DNA of 64,000 bases from Vibrio variabilis (GTDB lineage: Bacteria; Pseudomonadota; Gammaproteobacteria; Enterobacterales; Vibrionaceae), in assembly GCF_003263785.1 (NCBI RefSeq), contig NZ_JYJK01000061.1, positions 1 through 64,000 of the forward strand, read 5' to 3'. Below the pieces are notes generated by a model. It had not been told where the DNA came from. It saw only the letters and a program-made list of their open reading frames with translations, and did no database searches. Shown here in pieces: positions 36,264-46,481 of the stretch (its first letter is position 1; every line of letters begins with the position of its first letter). A program made the position numbers and the translations under genes.

Positions 36264-37715
36264 ATGACCGCCCACGTCGTCCAAGAACCGAAAAAGTCTG
36301 GCGGCTTTTTTACTCGTTTCAAGTTCCCTTCTGCCTACACCATATTATTTGCGCTGATCGCCATCGTGGCGCTGATGACCTGGATCATTCCTGCTGGCCA
36401 ATATGAGCGGGAAATGAATGAAGACCTAGGTCGAGAAGTCCCTGTTGCGGGTACTTACGCCAGCGTAGAAAGCAATCCACAAACCCCTATTGATGTACTA
36501 CTCGCTCCGATTGACGGCTTTTATGATCACAACAGCTATGAAGCTGGTGCGATCGATGTATCGCTATTTGTACTCGTCATTGGTGGTTTCTTAGGTCTGG
36601 TTACCGCAACTGGCGCTATAGATGCGGGTATTGAGCGCGTTACACGCCGCCTTGAAGGGCGAGAAGAGCTAATGATCCCCATCCTCATGGCACTGTTCGC
36701 CGCTGGCGGCACTGTGTATGGTATGGCGGAAGAGTCGTTACCATTCTACACCTTGCTAGTGCCTGTCATGATGGCTGCGCGATTCGACCCATTAGTCGCC
36801 GCAGCGACTATTTTGCTTGGTGCTGGTATAGGCGTTCTAGGTTCAACCATTAACCCATTCGCAACGGTCATCGCTGCCAATGCTTCCGGAATACCTTTTA
36901 CTGACGGCATTATGTTGCGTCTAGCAATGCTCGTTGTTGGCTGGGTGATTTGCGTTGCTTATGTGATGCGCTATGCCAAGATGGTCAAAGCAGACCCGAC
37001 CAAATCCATTGTTTACGATAAGTATGAAGAAAATAAAGCACACTTCCTTGGTAACAAAGGCGATGAGTCATTAGAGTTCACCACTACTCGCAAAGTCATT
37101 CTCACCATTTTCGGTGGCTCATTTGCCGTAATGATTTATGGCGTATCGGTTGCTGGATGGTGGATGGCCGAGATCTCCGCCATGTTCCTGGCCGCATCAA
37201 TATTGGTGGGTCTCGTCGCTAAAATGAGTGAAGAATCCTTTATCGATAACTTCATTGAAGGGGCGCGCGATTTATTAGGCGTGGCACTGATTATCGGTAT
37301 TGCGCGAGGTATTGTGGTAGTAATGGATAGAGGCATGATCACCGATACCATATTGAACTCCGCCGAACATATCGTTACCGGGCTCTCATCCGTGGTGTTT
37401 ATTAACGTCATGTTCTTCTTAGAAATTCTATTGTCCTTCTTGGTGCCGTCAACGTCTGGGCTTGCGGTACTCACCATGCCAATTATGGCGCCACTGGGCG
37501 ACTTTGCTGGTGTGGGACGAGATCTGGTGATTACCGCCTATCAGTCGGCATCTGGACTGGTCAATCTCATTACCCCAACCTCGGCAGTGGTAATGGGAGG
37601 CCTCGCGATAGCGCGGGTTCCTTATGCGCGATGGCTCAAGTGGGTTGCACCGCTTATGGCGATTCTAACCGTGTTCTGCGTTGTTATGCTTAGCCTAGGT
37701 ACACTTCTCGGTTAA
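36264..37715 (+). CDS. YfcC/ArcD-like transporter linked to the arginine deiminase operon
   Basis: 483 residues, 11-12 membrane helices. It belongs to the YfcC family of the DcuC/ArcD-like transporters: FKFPSAYTILFALIAIVALM, IIPAGQYER, MAEESLPFYTLLVPVMMAAR, LGSTINPFATVIAANASGI, and SGLVNLITPTSAVVMGGLA. It sits directly upstream of arcA, arcC, argF and argR, so it most likely exchanges arginine for ornithine across the inner membrane. That substrate is inferred from context. A leader hairpin (about 36217-36252) and AAGGAG precede ATG. A terminator separates it from arcA. Confidence 0.85.
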   Translation: MTAHVVQEPKKSGGFFTRFKFPSAYTILFALIAIVALMTWIIPAGQYEREMNEDLGREVPVAGTYASVESNPQTPIDVLLAPIDGFYDHNSYEAGAIDVSLFVLVIGGFLGLVTATGAIDAGIERVTRRLEGREELMIPILMALFAAGGTVYGMAEESLPFYTLLVPVMMAARFDPLVAAATILLGAGIGVLGSTINPFATVIAANASGIPFTDGIMLRLAMLVVGWVICVAYVMRYAKMVKADPTKSIVYDKYEENKAHFLGNKGDESLEFTTTRKVILTIFGGSFAVMIYGVSVAGWWMAEISAMFLAASILVGLVAKMSEESFIDNFIEGARDLLGVALIIGIARGIVVVMDRGMITDTILNSAEHIVTGLSSVVFINVMFFLEILLSFLVPSTSGLAVLTMPIMAPLGDFAGVGRDLVITAYQSASGLVNLITPTSAVVMGGLAIARVPYARWLKWVAPLMAILTVFCVVMLSLGTLLG

Positions 37716-37741
37716 TTTAACACAATTACCCCTATGTGTTG

Positions 37742-37766
37742 CCCGCTGCTTGTCAGCGGGTTTTTT
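37742..37766 (+). terminator. Terminator after the YfcC/ArcD-like gene
   Basis: CCCGCTG-CTTGT-CAGCGGG followed by six T. It makes the transporter at least partly a separate transcript from arcACF. Confidence 0.85.
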
Positions 37767-37779
37767 GGTTTTTAAAAGC

Positions 37780-37820
37780 GGTCCTTGGTCCTTGGTCCTT
37801 GGTCCTTGGTCCTTGGTCTT
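37780..37820 (+). repeat. Heptanucleotide tandem repeat GGTCCTT
   Basis: Five perfect copies plus a truncated sixth, GGTCTT. It lies between the transporter terminator and the arcA promoter region. The 37821-38254 remainder is AT-rich regulatory DNA with no gene. Confidence 0.9.
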
Positions 37821-38131
37821 CAGTGTAAGAGCCAAATAATAAGACATGAATCACATATTTGAGTGAAATTCTGTTAACAAATGGCGTTTTGGTGTGAGAA
37901 AAAGCGCTAAGTAGTAGATGGGATTGCATATTTTGTCGCATTAGCCAATCCCATTAAAATATCTAATGCGAATTGTATTTCCTTCATGCTTCCTAAATTC
38001 ACTATCTCGACAAGAAACCCTGCATATTATTCCCATAAAAGTTCAATTTTAACCCATTATCTATTCAACTAATTCCGAATAGATATTGTTAACAGCCCCT
38101 TTGATAGTCCTAAAGTGAAAGCAAGAATATG

Positions 38132-38147
38132 TGTGATCGCGATCTAA
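38132..38147 (+). promoter_or_regulatory. Possible CRP-type site upstream of arcA
   Basis: TGTGATCGCGATCTAA matches the palindromic consensus TGTGAN6TCACA at 14 of 16 informative positions, about 110 bases before arcA. It would fit carbon control of arginine use. No clear FNR or ARG box was found by eye. Confidence 0.4.
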
Positions 38148-38254
38148 CACGACGTGAATATTTTGCTTCATATTATAACCACCACAGCGAAGCTAATAAT
38201 AAATACCCTACATAAAACTCGACGAGTTTTAATAAATATTAGAGAGACTTGATT

Positions 38255-39474
38255 ATGAATAAACTCTATGTTGGTTCTGAAGTTGGTCAGCTACGTCGCG
38301 TGTTAATTCACCGTCCACGCCGTGCTCTCACACACTTAACTCCATCAAACTGCCACCAGCTACTTTTCGATGATGTGCTTGCTGTCGAGAAAGCCGGCGA
38401 AGAACACGATGTGTTTGCAAAAACACTAGAGTCCCAAGGCGTTGAAGTCTTGCTACTGACTCACTTACTTGCAGAGACGCTGGCGATTCCAGAAGCGAAA
38501 GATTGGCTACTAAACACCCAAGTATCCGATTTTCGCTACGGCCCAACCTTCGCTAATGATGTGAGATGCTACCTAGGCGACCTTCCAAACCTTGAGCTTG
38601 CGAAAGTGCTGACTGGTGGTTTGTCATTCGGTGAAATGCCACTTGAATCATCTTCAATGCTGCAATCACTGTACAAAAAGAACGACTTCATTATCGATCC
38701 ACTGCCGAATCACCTATTTACCCGCGATACCTCATGCTGGTATATGGCGGCGTGTCGATTAACCCAATGGCAAAAGTCGCGCGTCAACGCGAAACCAACC
38801 ACCTTCGCGCCATCTACCGCTGGCATCCAACCTTCGCAGGTCAAGACTTTATTAAGTACTTCGGCGATGAGCCTTTGGCGTATGACCATTCGACTATTGA
38901 AGGTGGTGATGTACTGGTCATTGGTAAAGGCGCCGTGCTGATTGGTATGTCTGAGCGCACTACACCACAAGGCGTTGAGCACTTAGCGTCTAGCCTGTTT
39001 AGACATGGCCAAGCCAAACAAGTGATAGCACTAGAGCTTCCAAAAGATCGCTCTTGCATGCACCTAGATACCGTAATGACCCACATGCGTGAAGATACTT
39101 TCTCGGTTTACCCAAATGTGATTCCAGATGATGTGAAGTGCTGGAGTTTAACCGGTGACGAATCTGGTCGCGTTAAAGCTACTCAGCAAAGCTCGTACAT
39201 CTCAACGATCGAAAAAGCGCTACAAGTCGACAAGCTCAATCTTATTACTACCGGCGGTGACAACTTTGAGGCTGAACGTGAACAGTGGAATGACGCCAAC
39301 AATGTACTGACCGTGAAACCGGGTGTGGTTATTGGCTACGAGCGCAATACCTATACCAACGAGAAGTACGACAAAGCCGGCATCACTGTACTGCCTATCC
39401 CAGGTGATGAACTTGGCCGTGGCCGTGGCGGCGCTCGCTGTATGAGCTGCCCTATTGAACGTGATGGTATCTAA
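38255..39474 (+). CDS. arcA: Arginine deiminase, frameshifted
   Basis: Hydrolyses arginine to citrulline and ammonia, the first step of the ADI pathway. ATG 38255 ([20 protein letters not shown]) opens 406 residues. Active-site motifs: [29 protein letters not shown], and the catalytic Cys in [13 protein letters not shown] at the end. The frame breaks at 38737-38740; one G added to TGCTGG gives [20 protein letters not shown]. The gene is followed by arcC after 36 bases. Since all other conserved residues remain, the gene is probably intact. Confidence 0.94.
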
Positions 39475-39510
39475 ACATTTCCTAAGACTTAACTGCTCTG
39501 GATAAAGATT

Positions 39511-40422
39511 ATGAAAAAACAAACCATTGTCGTCGCTCTTGGCGGTAACGCTCTGCTCAAAAGAGGCGAGCCACTCGAAGCGGAAGTGCAAAGACACAAT
39601 ATTGAAGTCGCGGTTAACACCATCGCCAAGATTGCTGAGCAATACAATGTCGTATTGGTGCATGGAAATGGCCCTCAAGTGGGCTTACTGGCACTGCAAG
39701 GATTGGAGTACAAAAAGGTTAACCCGTATCCACTCGACGTACTCGGCAGCGAAACGCAAGGCATGATCGGTTACATGTTAATGCAAGAGTTCAAAAACCA
39801 AATGCCGGAGAGAAACGTCACCTGCATGCTGACTCAGATGACGGTCGATCCCAACGATCCTGCGTTCCAAGACCCGACTAAGCCGATCGGTCCAATTTAT
39901 GAGAAGCAAGAAGCATGTGAGCTTGCAGAGAAGTATCACTGGACAATTAAGCCCGACGGCCAGCATTTCCGCCGTGTGGTACCAAGCCCTCAACCAACGG
40001 GCATTATTGAGCACGAAGCGATTACTTCGTTAATCGAACAAGGTCACTTAGTTATCTGTACTGGCGGCGGCGGTATTCCGGTTACGCGCAAAGCGGGCAA
40101 GTTGGTTGGCGTGGAAGCGGTAATAGACAAAGACATGTCGGCGGCCTTCCTGGCGAAGCAGCTCAATGCCGATCGCTTGTTGATTTTGACTGACGCCGAT
40201 GCAGTGTACCTAGATTGGGGTCAACCAACGCAGCGACCACTGCACGCCACGACGCCAGCAGAGCTCTCGCAATATCAGTTTGATGCAGGCTCTATGGGAC
40301 CAAAAATCGACGCCTCTTGTGAGTTCATTCAACAAGGTGGGCAAATGGTGGGCATTGGCGCCCTAGAAGACGGCCTTCGCATCCTAGAGGGCAATGCAGG
40401 CACCGTAATTACCAAACGTTAA
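39511..40422 (+). CDS. arcC: Carbamate kinase
   Basis: 303 residues. Transfers phosphate from carbamoyl phosphate to ADP, the ATP-yielding step of arginine fermentation. MKKQTIVVALGGNALLKRGE is the family N-terminus, and the ATP- and substrate-binding motifs HGNGPQVGLLALQ, GGGGIPV and DKDMSAAFLA are intact. It lies between arcA and argF in the usual ADI order. Confidence 0.95.
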   Translation: MKKQTIVVALGGNALLKRGEPLEAEVQRHNIEVAVNTIAKIAEQYNVVLVHGNGPQVGLLALQGLEYKKVNPYPLDVLGSETQGMIGYMLMQEFKNQMPERNVTCMLTQMTVDPNDPAFQDPTKPIGPIYEKQEACELAEKYHWTIKPDGQHFRRVVPSPQPTGIIEHEAITSLIEQGHLVICTGGGGIPVTRKAGKLVGVEAVIDKDMSAAFLAKQLNADRLLILTDADAVYLDWGQPTQRPLHATTPAELSQYQFDAGSMGPKIDASCEFIQQGGQMVGIGALEDGLRILEGNAGTVITKR

Positions 40423-40506
40423 TTCACATTCCATCACAATGATATGACGCGCTGGCTTAATTTAAGCGGTATGAGCCAGCGCCAAGACAGAAAAAAGGAC
40501 ACTATT

Positions 40507-41517
40507 ATGGCTTTCAATCTTCGTAATCGTAACTTCCTAAAACTTCTTGATTTCACACCTCGCGAAATCGGTCATTTGTTAGAGCTGTCTATTGAGCTTA
40601 AAAAAGCCAAGTACAACGGCTATGAACAGCCACGCCTTAAAGGCAAAAACATCGCACTTATCTTCGAAAAAACCTCAACACGTACCCGCTGCGCGTTTGA
40701 AGTTGCCGCCTTTGATCAAGGTGCGCAAGTTTCCTACCTTGGCCCAACCGGCTCTCAAATAGGCCACAAAGAATCGATGAAAGACACCGCTCGCGTACTG
40801 GGCAGAATGTACGACGGCATTGAGTATCGCGGGTTTGGTCAAGAAATTGTTGAAGAGTTAGGTCAGTACGCCGGCGTGCCTGTTTGGAACGGATTAACCG
40901 ATGAGTTCCACCCAACACAAATACTGGCTGACTTCATGACTATGATGGAGCATTCACCGAACAAACCGCTAAGTGCGATTACCTTCGCCTACCTTGGTGA
41001 TGCGCGCAATAACATGGGTAACTCACTCATGGTAGGTGCAGCGAAAATGGGCATGGAAATCCGCCTTGTAGCGCCAAAAGCATTCTGGCCTGAAGCGTCT
41101 TTGATTGAGCAATGCCAAACCATCGCAGCAGAAACCGGAGCGAAGATTGTCCTTACTGAAGATGTACAAGAAGGCGTGCAAGGCTGTGACTTCCTATACA
41201 CCGACGTATGGGTGTCCATGGGTGAAGCTAAAGAAGCTTGGGCAGAGCGCATTAAGCTGATGTTGCCATACCAAGTCAATATGGATGTGATTAAAGCGAC
41301 GGGCAATCCAAACGTGAAGTTTATGCACTGTCTGCCAGCGTTCCATGGCGAAGATACCACCGTGGGCAAAGGCCTCGCCGCTGACTACCCAGAGCTGTCA
41401 CAAGGGTGTGAAGTGACCGATGAAGTGGTTGAGTCTCCATACTCTATCGTGTTTGATGAAGCAGAGAATCGCATGCACACCATCAAAGCCGTCATGGTGG
41501 CGACATTAGGTCAATAA
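40507..41517 (+). CDS. argF: Ornithine carbamoyltransferase
   Basis: 336 residues from ATG 40507 ([20 protein letters not shown]); an upstream ATG at 40444 would add 21 atypical residues and is less likely. The carbamoyl-phosphate site STRTR ([12 protein letters not shown]) and the ornithine-loop HCLPAFHG are present. In this operon the enzyme probably acts in the catabolic direction, making carbamoyl phosphate from citrulline; the sequence does not exclude a biosynthetic role as well. Confidence 0.95.
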   Translation: MAFNLRNRNFLKLLDFTPREIGHLLELSIELKKAKYNGYEQPRLKGKNIALIFEKTSTRTRCAFEVAAFDQGAQVSYLGPTGSQIGHKESMKDTARVLGRMYDGIEYRGFGQEIVEELGQYAGVPVWNGLTDEFHPTQILADFMTMMEHSPNKPLSAITFAYLGDARNNMGNSLMVGAAKMGMEIRLVAPKAFWPEASLIEQCQTIAAETGAKIVLTEDVQEGVQGCDFLYTDVWVSMGEAKEAWAERIKLMLPYQVNMDVIKATGNPNVKFMHCLPAFHGEDTTVGKGLAADYPELSQGCEVTDEVVESPYSIVFDEAENRMHTIKAVMVATLGQ

Positions 41518-41539
41518 TCCAATAAAACCAATGCACGAA

Positions 41540-41567
41540 AAAAGCGAGGGGAATCTCTCGCTTTTGA
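41540..41567 (+). terminator. Terminator after argF
   Basis: AAAAGCGAG ... CTCGCTTTT, a 9-bp stem, 23 bases after the argF stop, ending the arcACF transcript before argR. Confidence 0.75.
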
Positions 41568-41715
41568 GTGATTAAACAATAACCCGTCATCAAAATGAGA
41601 AATGGGCATATATTTTACTTTTTCACAATTTGATAGTGTATGAGTTGCTATTCGTTATAAATAACAACACATAAAACCACCTCAAGGATGAGTTTTACTA
41701 TTTAGTAGGTGAAAC

Positions 41716-42198
41716 ATGTACGACACTCCTGATTTAGACAACCCGACTGTCGATGAGAAAAAACTCACCGAAGTGTGCAAAAAGCTGCTGCAGCAACAAA
41801 GCTTCACAACCCAGAATAAGCTCAGGCAAGCCCTTGTCGACCTTGGTTATCATGGGATAAGCCAATCTACGGTCTCGCGTCTGCTTGCCCAGCTTGGCGT
41901 GGTGAAAATGCAGAATGCGTGCGGCAAAAAAGCGTATTGCCTGACCTCAGAAAGCAGCTCGGTTCGCGTTGACTCTTCTATCTCTTCTCAAATCGAACTC
42001 ATCACCAATAATCAATCGTTAGTGGTGATCAAGACACACCCTGGCAGCGCTCAATTGATAGCAAGACTCATCGACATCGACCCACACGCCGACATCCTCG
42101 CCACTATTGGTGGCAACGACACCATTTTAGTGGTGCCAAAACACGTCAAAGATGTCGACCGCTGTGAGCAAGTCGTGAGAGCGCGATTGGGTGCATAG
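41716..42198 (+). CDS. argR: Arginine repressor ArgR
   Basis: 160 residues. The N-terminal winged helix (KLRQALVDLGYHGISQSTVS) recognises ARG boxes, and the C-terminal hexamerisation and arginine-binding domain shows HPGSAQLIARLIDI and ATIGGNDTILVV. It may sense arginine for both biosynthesis and this catabolic operon. It is separated from argF by a terminator, and its 140-base upstream region is AT-rich and may carry an autoregulatory ARG box, not resolved by eye. Confidence 0.93.
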   Translation: MYDTPDLDNPTVDEKKLTEVCKKLLQQQSFTTQNKLRQALVDLGYHGISQSTVSRLLAQLGVVKMQNACGKKAYCLTSESSSVRVDSSISSQIELITNNQSLVVIKTHPGSAQLIARLIDIDPHADILATIGGNDTILVVPKHVKDVDRCEQVVRARLGA

Positions 42199-42258
42199 TC
42201 GCTTTAGTAAGAGGCAAAGGACAAAAGGCAAAACGCAAAATCGAACCAGCCTATAAAG

Positions 42259-42292
42259 CGGGATAATCCCTTAGGATTTATCCCGTTTTTTT
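42259..42292 (+). terminator. Terminator after argR
   Basis: CGGGATAA / TTATCCCG stem with an 11-base loop, followed by seven T. Confidence 0.85.
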
Positions 42293-42346
42293 CTTTTGGG
42301 TTTGCTTTATGATGGAGCGTAGACACAACAAATTTAAGGAACCCCC

Positions 42347-42955
42347 ATGTCAATGTCGGAAGAGTCTAAGCAGCAGCGCCATAAAGAGCGCCAACAGAAA
42401 GTTAAAGAGAACGTCGATAAGAAAATCGCCAACGCTCAAATTGAAAAAGGCCTGCTACTGATCATCACCGGAAATGGTAAAGGGAAATCGACATCAGGGT
42501 TTGGCACCGTAGCACGCGCCGTCGGACACGGCAAAAAATGTGCAGTGGCACAGTTCATTAAGGGTACTTGGGACAACGGTGAGCGTAACCTACTCGAAAA
42601 GCTCGGTGTGGAATTTCAAGTCATGGCGACGGGCTTTACTTGGGAAACCCAAAACAAAGCAGCGGATACCGAGGCAGCTCAAGGCGTCTGGCAAGAGTGC
42701 AAGCGTATGCTTCAAGATGAATCTGTTGATGTCGTTCTGTTTGACGAACTGACCTATATGGTGAGTTATGGTTACATTGAGCTTGATGAAGTCGTCGAGG
42801 CACTTAATAACCGCCCAGCAATGCAGTCTGTCATTATTACCGGGCGTGCCGCGCACCGAACATTGATTGACATGGCAGACACTGTTTCGGAAGTGAAAAA
42901 CGTTAAGCATGCTTTTGAATCGGGCGTTAAAGCGCTTAAAGGCGTCGACTGGTAA
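42347..42955 (+). CDS. btuR: Cob(I)yrinic acid a,c-diamide adenosyltransferase
   Basis: 202 residues of the CobO/BtuR (CobA) type. It attaches the adenosyl group to reduced corrinoids, allowing use of scavenged vitamin B12. The P-loop TGNGKGKSTSGFGT is at residues 41-54, with VVLFDELTYMVSYGYI and TGRAAHRTLIDMADTVSEV further on. The start is chosen at ATG 42347 (MSMSEESKQQRHKER), with AAGGAA upstream. No B12 riboswitch was seen in the short leader. Confidence 0.93.
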   Translation: MSMSEESKQQRHKERQQKVKENVDKKIANAQIEKGLLLIITGNGKGKSTSGFGTVARAVGHGKKCAVAQFIKGTWDNGERNLLEKLGVEFQVMATGFTWETQNKAADTEAAQGVWQECKRMLQDESVDVVLFDELTYMVSYGYIELDEVVEALNNRPAMQSVIITGRAAHRTLIDMADTVSEVKNVKHAFESGVKALKGVDW

Positions 42956-43055
42956 CCTGTTTGGGGTACAAAACAAGATAATTCTTGCATGACAATGGTT
43001 TGTATTTCGTTTAAATTAAACATTAATGCAACATAACATTAACATGGAGAGTTTT

Positions 43056-43322
43056 ATGGAAAGTTGTACTCTGACCCTTTGGATGCACACCAGCGAGCAT
43101 CAGTTTGTCCTAGGATGGGGACCAATACAAAGCATGCAGGACTCCACAACGTGTTGGGACGAAGTTAAACCCAGCACAGAGCCATCGAGTGTATCACTGA
43201 CCATTCGCAGACCCGATGGTGTTATCGATAGCAAAATGGTCGACATGGCAACCGTGGCTCAGTTGATCACCCAATGGGAAACCATTGCAGAGCCAGAGCA
43301 AGATCTCGACCTGCACTGGTAA
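43056..43322 (+). CDS. Conserved hypothetical protein
   Basis: 88 residues from ATG 43056, behind GGAGAG; ATG 43047 is also open. Sequence MESCTLTLWMHTSEHQFVLG, then a mixed beta-strand pattern, ending LITQWETIAEPEQDLDLHW. There is no signal peptide or membrane helix and no known domain. Its terminator is strong, so it looks like a true gene. Confidence 0.6.
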   Translation: MESCTLTLWMHTSEHQFVLGWGPIQSMQDSTTCWDEVKPSTEPSSVSLTIRRPDGVIDSKMVDMATVAQLITQWETIAEPEQDLDLHW

Positions 43323-43342
43323 TCATATAGCTTTAAGAAAAG

Positions 43343-43371
43343 TGCCAGCCTCGGAAGGCTGGCATTTTTTT
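43343..43371 (+). terminator. Terminator, likely shared with asmA
   Basis: TGCCAGCCT-CGGA-AGGCTGGCA followed by seven T on the plus strand. It lies between converging genes. Confidence 0.85.
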
Positions 43372-43386
43372 GTGTAAAGAGACAGA

Positions 43387-45491
43387 TTAGTTAAAGAGAC
43401 CTTTTAACAGGCTATCTACTGCTTTTTTGGTCTTTTCATCTTTAATGCCTAGTCGCTCAGTGGCACGCTCGACTTCTTTTTTGGCTTTCTCTTTGAGTAC
43501 ATCATCAAACACCAACGCGAATTTTGGATCCGTCCACGCGCCGGTGATTCGAATCGGAATCGTCACATCTCTAAGCTCGTCGATACTCTGGCCGCCCTGC
43601 CCTTCAAGGGTACCAACGATCGAAGTACTTACGACAAAGTCAGCTGTTTCGTTGATGTAATTCGCCGAGCCTTCGCCTCTCACGCGTAGTAGCGGTGATT
43701 CGGCCGTCATATCATTGGTCGACACCACACCATTAGCGAGCTTGAGCGTCGCTTTCATTGCGCTAAAATCAGTCTTTTTCGGGCCTGCTTCACCATCCAA
43801 AGACTGACCTTTAAAACGAGCGTAGTTTTCACGAATAAGCTGCGCCACGTTGATGCCATTGACTGCGCCATCAGCAAAGTTGATTTTCACCGTACCCGAC
43901 AAGTTTTTCTTCATCGTTGTTGGTGCTAGGCCTTTGCCTGAACATCAACATCAATGTTGCCCGTACCTTCCAACTTATCGTTATTCGCCACATCAACCAA
44001 TAACGGCTGTACTTTGACACCTTTGATACGTTTCACTGCACTGTATGAAGCAGGTGACTTACGCGCGTCCAGTTTACCCGTTGCTGTAATTGAACCACCG
44101 TAAAGCAGCGAGCTGAAAGAATTCAGCGTCGCCACACCACGATTCACCGCAAAATCGGTTTTCACTTGCTGCATATGAGCATTGCCCGCTTTGAACTTAT
44201 CGATGGTGATCTTACCTTGAACATCCATACCGCTAAGCGCTGTTAAATCAGGTTCAACTTCTTGTGCTGGTGCACTGGTTCCCGAACCAGCCGTTCCCGC
44301 TTCTCCATCTTTAGAGTCTGTGCTCGCAGCCGTTTGGTTCAAGCCCAAAAACTCATCTAAATCGATATTTGGGCTATGCAGTGAGAAGCGCACTTTAGGG
44401 ATGTCCGCTAACTGCACCGTAGCCTTACCATCCAGCTCAATCTTATTAACGGTCAGCTTCTGCAATACAAAGTCTAGGAAGCTTTTGTTCATATCAAAGC
44501 TAAGATCAGAAGCCATCACCACCTTCATCGGTGATTGCGGAAGTGTTGCTCCTTCTAGTGTCGAATCCAAAGACAAGCCGCTCAATGTAACAAGAGTCAT
44601 CGCTTTATCGACGGTAAACGTGGTGCCACCTTTCGCCTCAAAGGTGAGATCGGCAGCATTGCCTTTCATTGAAAAGTCGATGGCATTTGGTTTATCAAAC
44701 TCAAACGTCGCCAGTTTTAACTGCGCTTGCTGAATCTTATTCGCTGCATCCTCATAGGTGGCATCAAACTCAATATTCTTGAGTGCATACTCTGCAAAGC
44801 CCTGCGCCAGTTTAAAATCAGCCGTGCCTTTTGCTGTAAACTGCTGATCGTTGTTTTGGCCTTTAAGCTCAAAGTTCGCCGTCGTCCATTGGTCAACCGC
44901 GAACTCGGTCACATTCAAGCCCACATCATATAGCTTAGTGAACGTGCCTGTTTGTGCATTGGACACTTCAAGCAGCGCATTTGACACCGTGACACCAGAG
45001 AGAGAAATCTGCCATCCATCGGCAGCTGATGTGGACGCTTCCGCTGGCGCATCACTGGTTGCTGCCGGCTCTGCCGTCGTCTCTGTTTGCGGCGCTGCCG
45101 TTAAGGCATCAAGGTTTGAGCGGCCGTCTTTAAGCGTTTCTAGATAAACCTCTGCGCCATCTAGCGTTATCGAGCCAATCTCCAACGTTTTGTCAAGTAG
45201 CGGCATCACCGCCACACTCACGCCGACTTGGCTAACACTAAATAAATTTGGGTTTTGAAAACCTTGCGGGTTTTTAAGGCGAGTTTGGCCAAGCTCTAGG
45301 CCAACCGACGGAAAGAACTGCCAGCTGATGTCACCGCTGATTTCAAGCTCAAGACCGGTTTGGTTTTTCACTTGCTCAGCGAGCATAGGTTTGAACTGAT
45401 TAGGGTTGACGAACATCACCAGGGCGGCGACACCCAACACGATCACCAGCACCGGGATGGCGAGAATGAGGAGGAGTTTTTTCATTAGCAA
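43387..45491 (-). CDS. asmA: AsmA family protein, frameshifted
   Basis: Large inner-membrane-anchored protein of the AsmA/VPS13-like lipid-transfer group. An N-terminal helix (KKLLLILAIPVLVIVLGVAAL) is followed by AMLAEQVKNQTGLELEISGD, the AsmA signature, and a long beta-repeat region. The frame breaks near 43926; adding one A gives VQAKGLAPTTMKKNLSGTVK and joins the last 175 residues, total about 700. The Ala/Thr-rich linkers (about residues 135-155, 395-415) are longer than in E. coli. Gene order with udk matches E. coli, but dcd, which sits between them there, is absent. Confidence 0.88.
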
Positions 45492-45524
45492 CTTCCTTGC
45501 AAGGCTGAAAACCTAAAAACAAAA

Positions 45525-45545
45525 AGTGGCACATAAAGTGCCACT
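45525..45545 (-). terminator. Terminator after udk
   Basis: AGTGGCAC-N5-GTGCCACT, an 8-bp stem; read on the minus strand it is followed by TTTTTGTTTTT. Confidence 0.8.
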
Positions 45546-45650
45546 AATTAGTTAAAAAATAAAGCAATTTAAACGCCGTTCGAGCACCCATTTATTATAG
45601 GACATTCTCACCGTGTTCATTGTGCGTTTTCAATCCGAACTGAGTCAGGA

Positions 45651-46292
45651 TTATGCACGAAGTAGTTTGGCGATGTGCGCTTTCAATACGTCGATTGCGA
45701 TACGGTTTTTACCGCCACGTGGCACAATAATGTCCGCGTGTTGCTTTGACGGTTCAATAAACTGCATAAACATAGGACGAACTGTCGATTGGTACTGTTT
45801 CAAAACAGATTCCATCGTACGACCGCGTTCTTCAACGTCACGCTTAACACGGCGCAGTAGACAGATATCAAGCGGCGTATCCATGAACACAGTCGCGTGC
45901 ATCAGCTTACGTAGGCGAGGATCGGTCAGCAGTAGAATACCCTCAAGGATGATCACTTTCTTTGGTGTCATTGTGGTGCTGTTTTCTGTACGAGTGTGCT
46001 CAGTGTAGCTGTACTCTGGCACTTCAACCGCTTCACCATTGATCAACTGCTCTAGGTGATCGCAAAGTAGATCGTGGTCAAGGGCATTTGGGTGGTCGTA
46101 GTTGGTTTTAACACGCTCTTCCATGCTCAAGTGACTTTGATCGTTGTAGTAACAATCTTCCGTGATGACACCGATTTGATGATCGCCAACCTTTTCGCGA
46201 AGTTCATTATAGATAGTGCTCGCAATGAGGCTTTTTCCAGAAGCAGAAGCGCCAGCGATACCGACGATGACACATTGATTATTATCAGACAT
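45651..46292 (-). CDS. udk: Uridine kinase
   Basis: 213 residues from ATG 46292 ([20 protein letters not shown]). It phosphorylates uridine and cytidine in pyrimidine salvage. P-loop GASASGKS at residues 14-21, then [30 protein letters not shown] and [17 protein letters not shown] are close to E. coli Udk along the whole length. AGGTG lies eight bases before the ATG; a further ATG at 46301 is possible. Confidence 0.95.
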   Translation of the reverse strand: MSDNNQCVIVGIAGASASGKSLIASTIYNELREKVGDHQIGVITEDCYYNDQSHLSMEERVKTNYDHPNALDHDLLCDHLEQLINGEAVEVPEYSYTEHTRTENSTTMTPKKVIILEGILLLTDPRLRKLMHATVFMDTPLDICLLRRVKRDVEERGRTMESVLKQYQSTVRPMFMQFIEPSKQHADIIVPRGGKNRIAIDVLKAHIAKLLRA

Positions 46293-46481
46293 TCTTTGCA
46301 CCTAGTACATATATGGTGGTGAGGACAAAACCGCGTAATTATATGGACATCATTCAATAGATACTAGTCGATATCTCACTTATTTGACGTTCAATTTTGT
46401 CTCAGATCGAAGAATGAAAAAATGCAATCGATTACCCACCAGCGCTCTGTTTGCTTAATAACCAACCATACTCATATCGAG

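Noticed and set aside
37780..37820. Short regular repeats considered as a CRISPR array
   Set aside because: The units are 7-base tandem copies with no spacers, and no cas genes are present.
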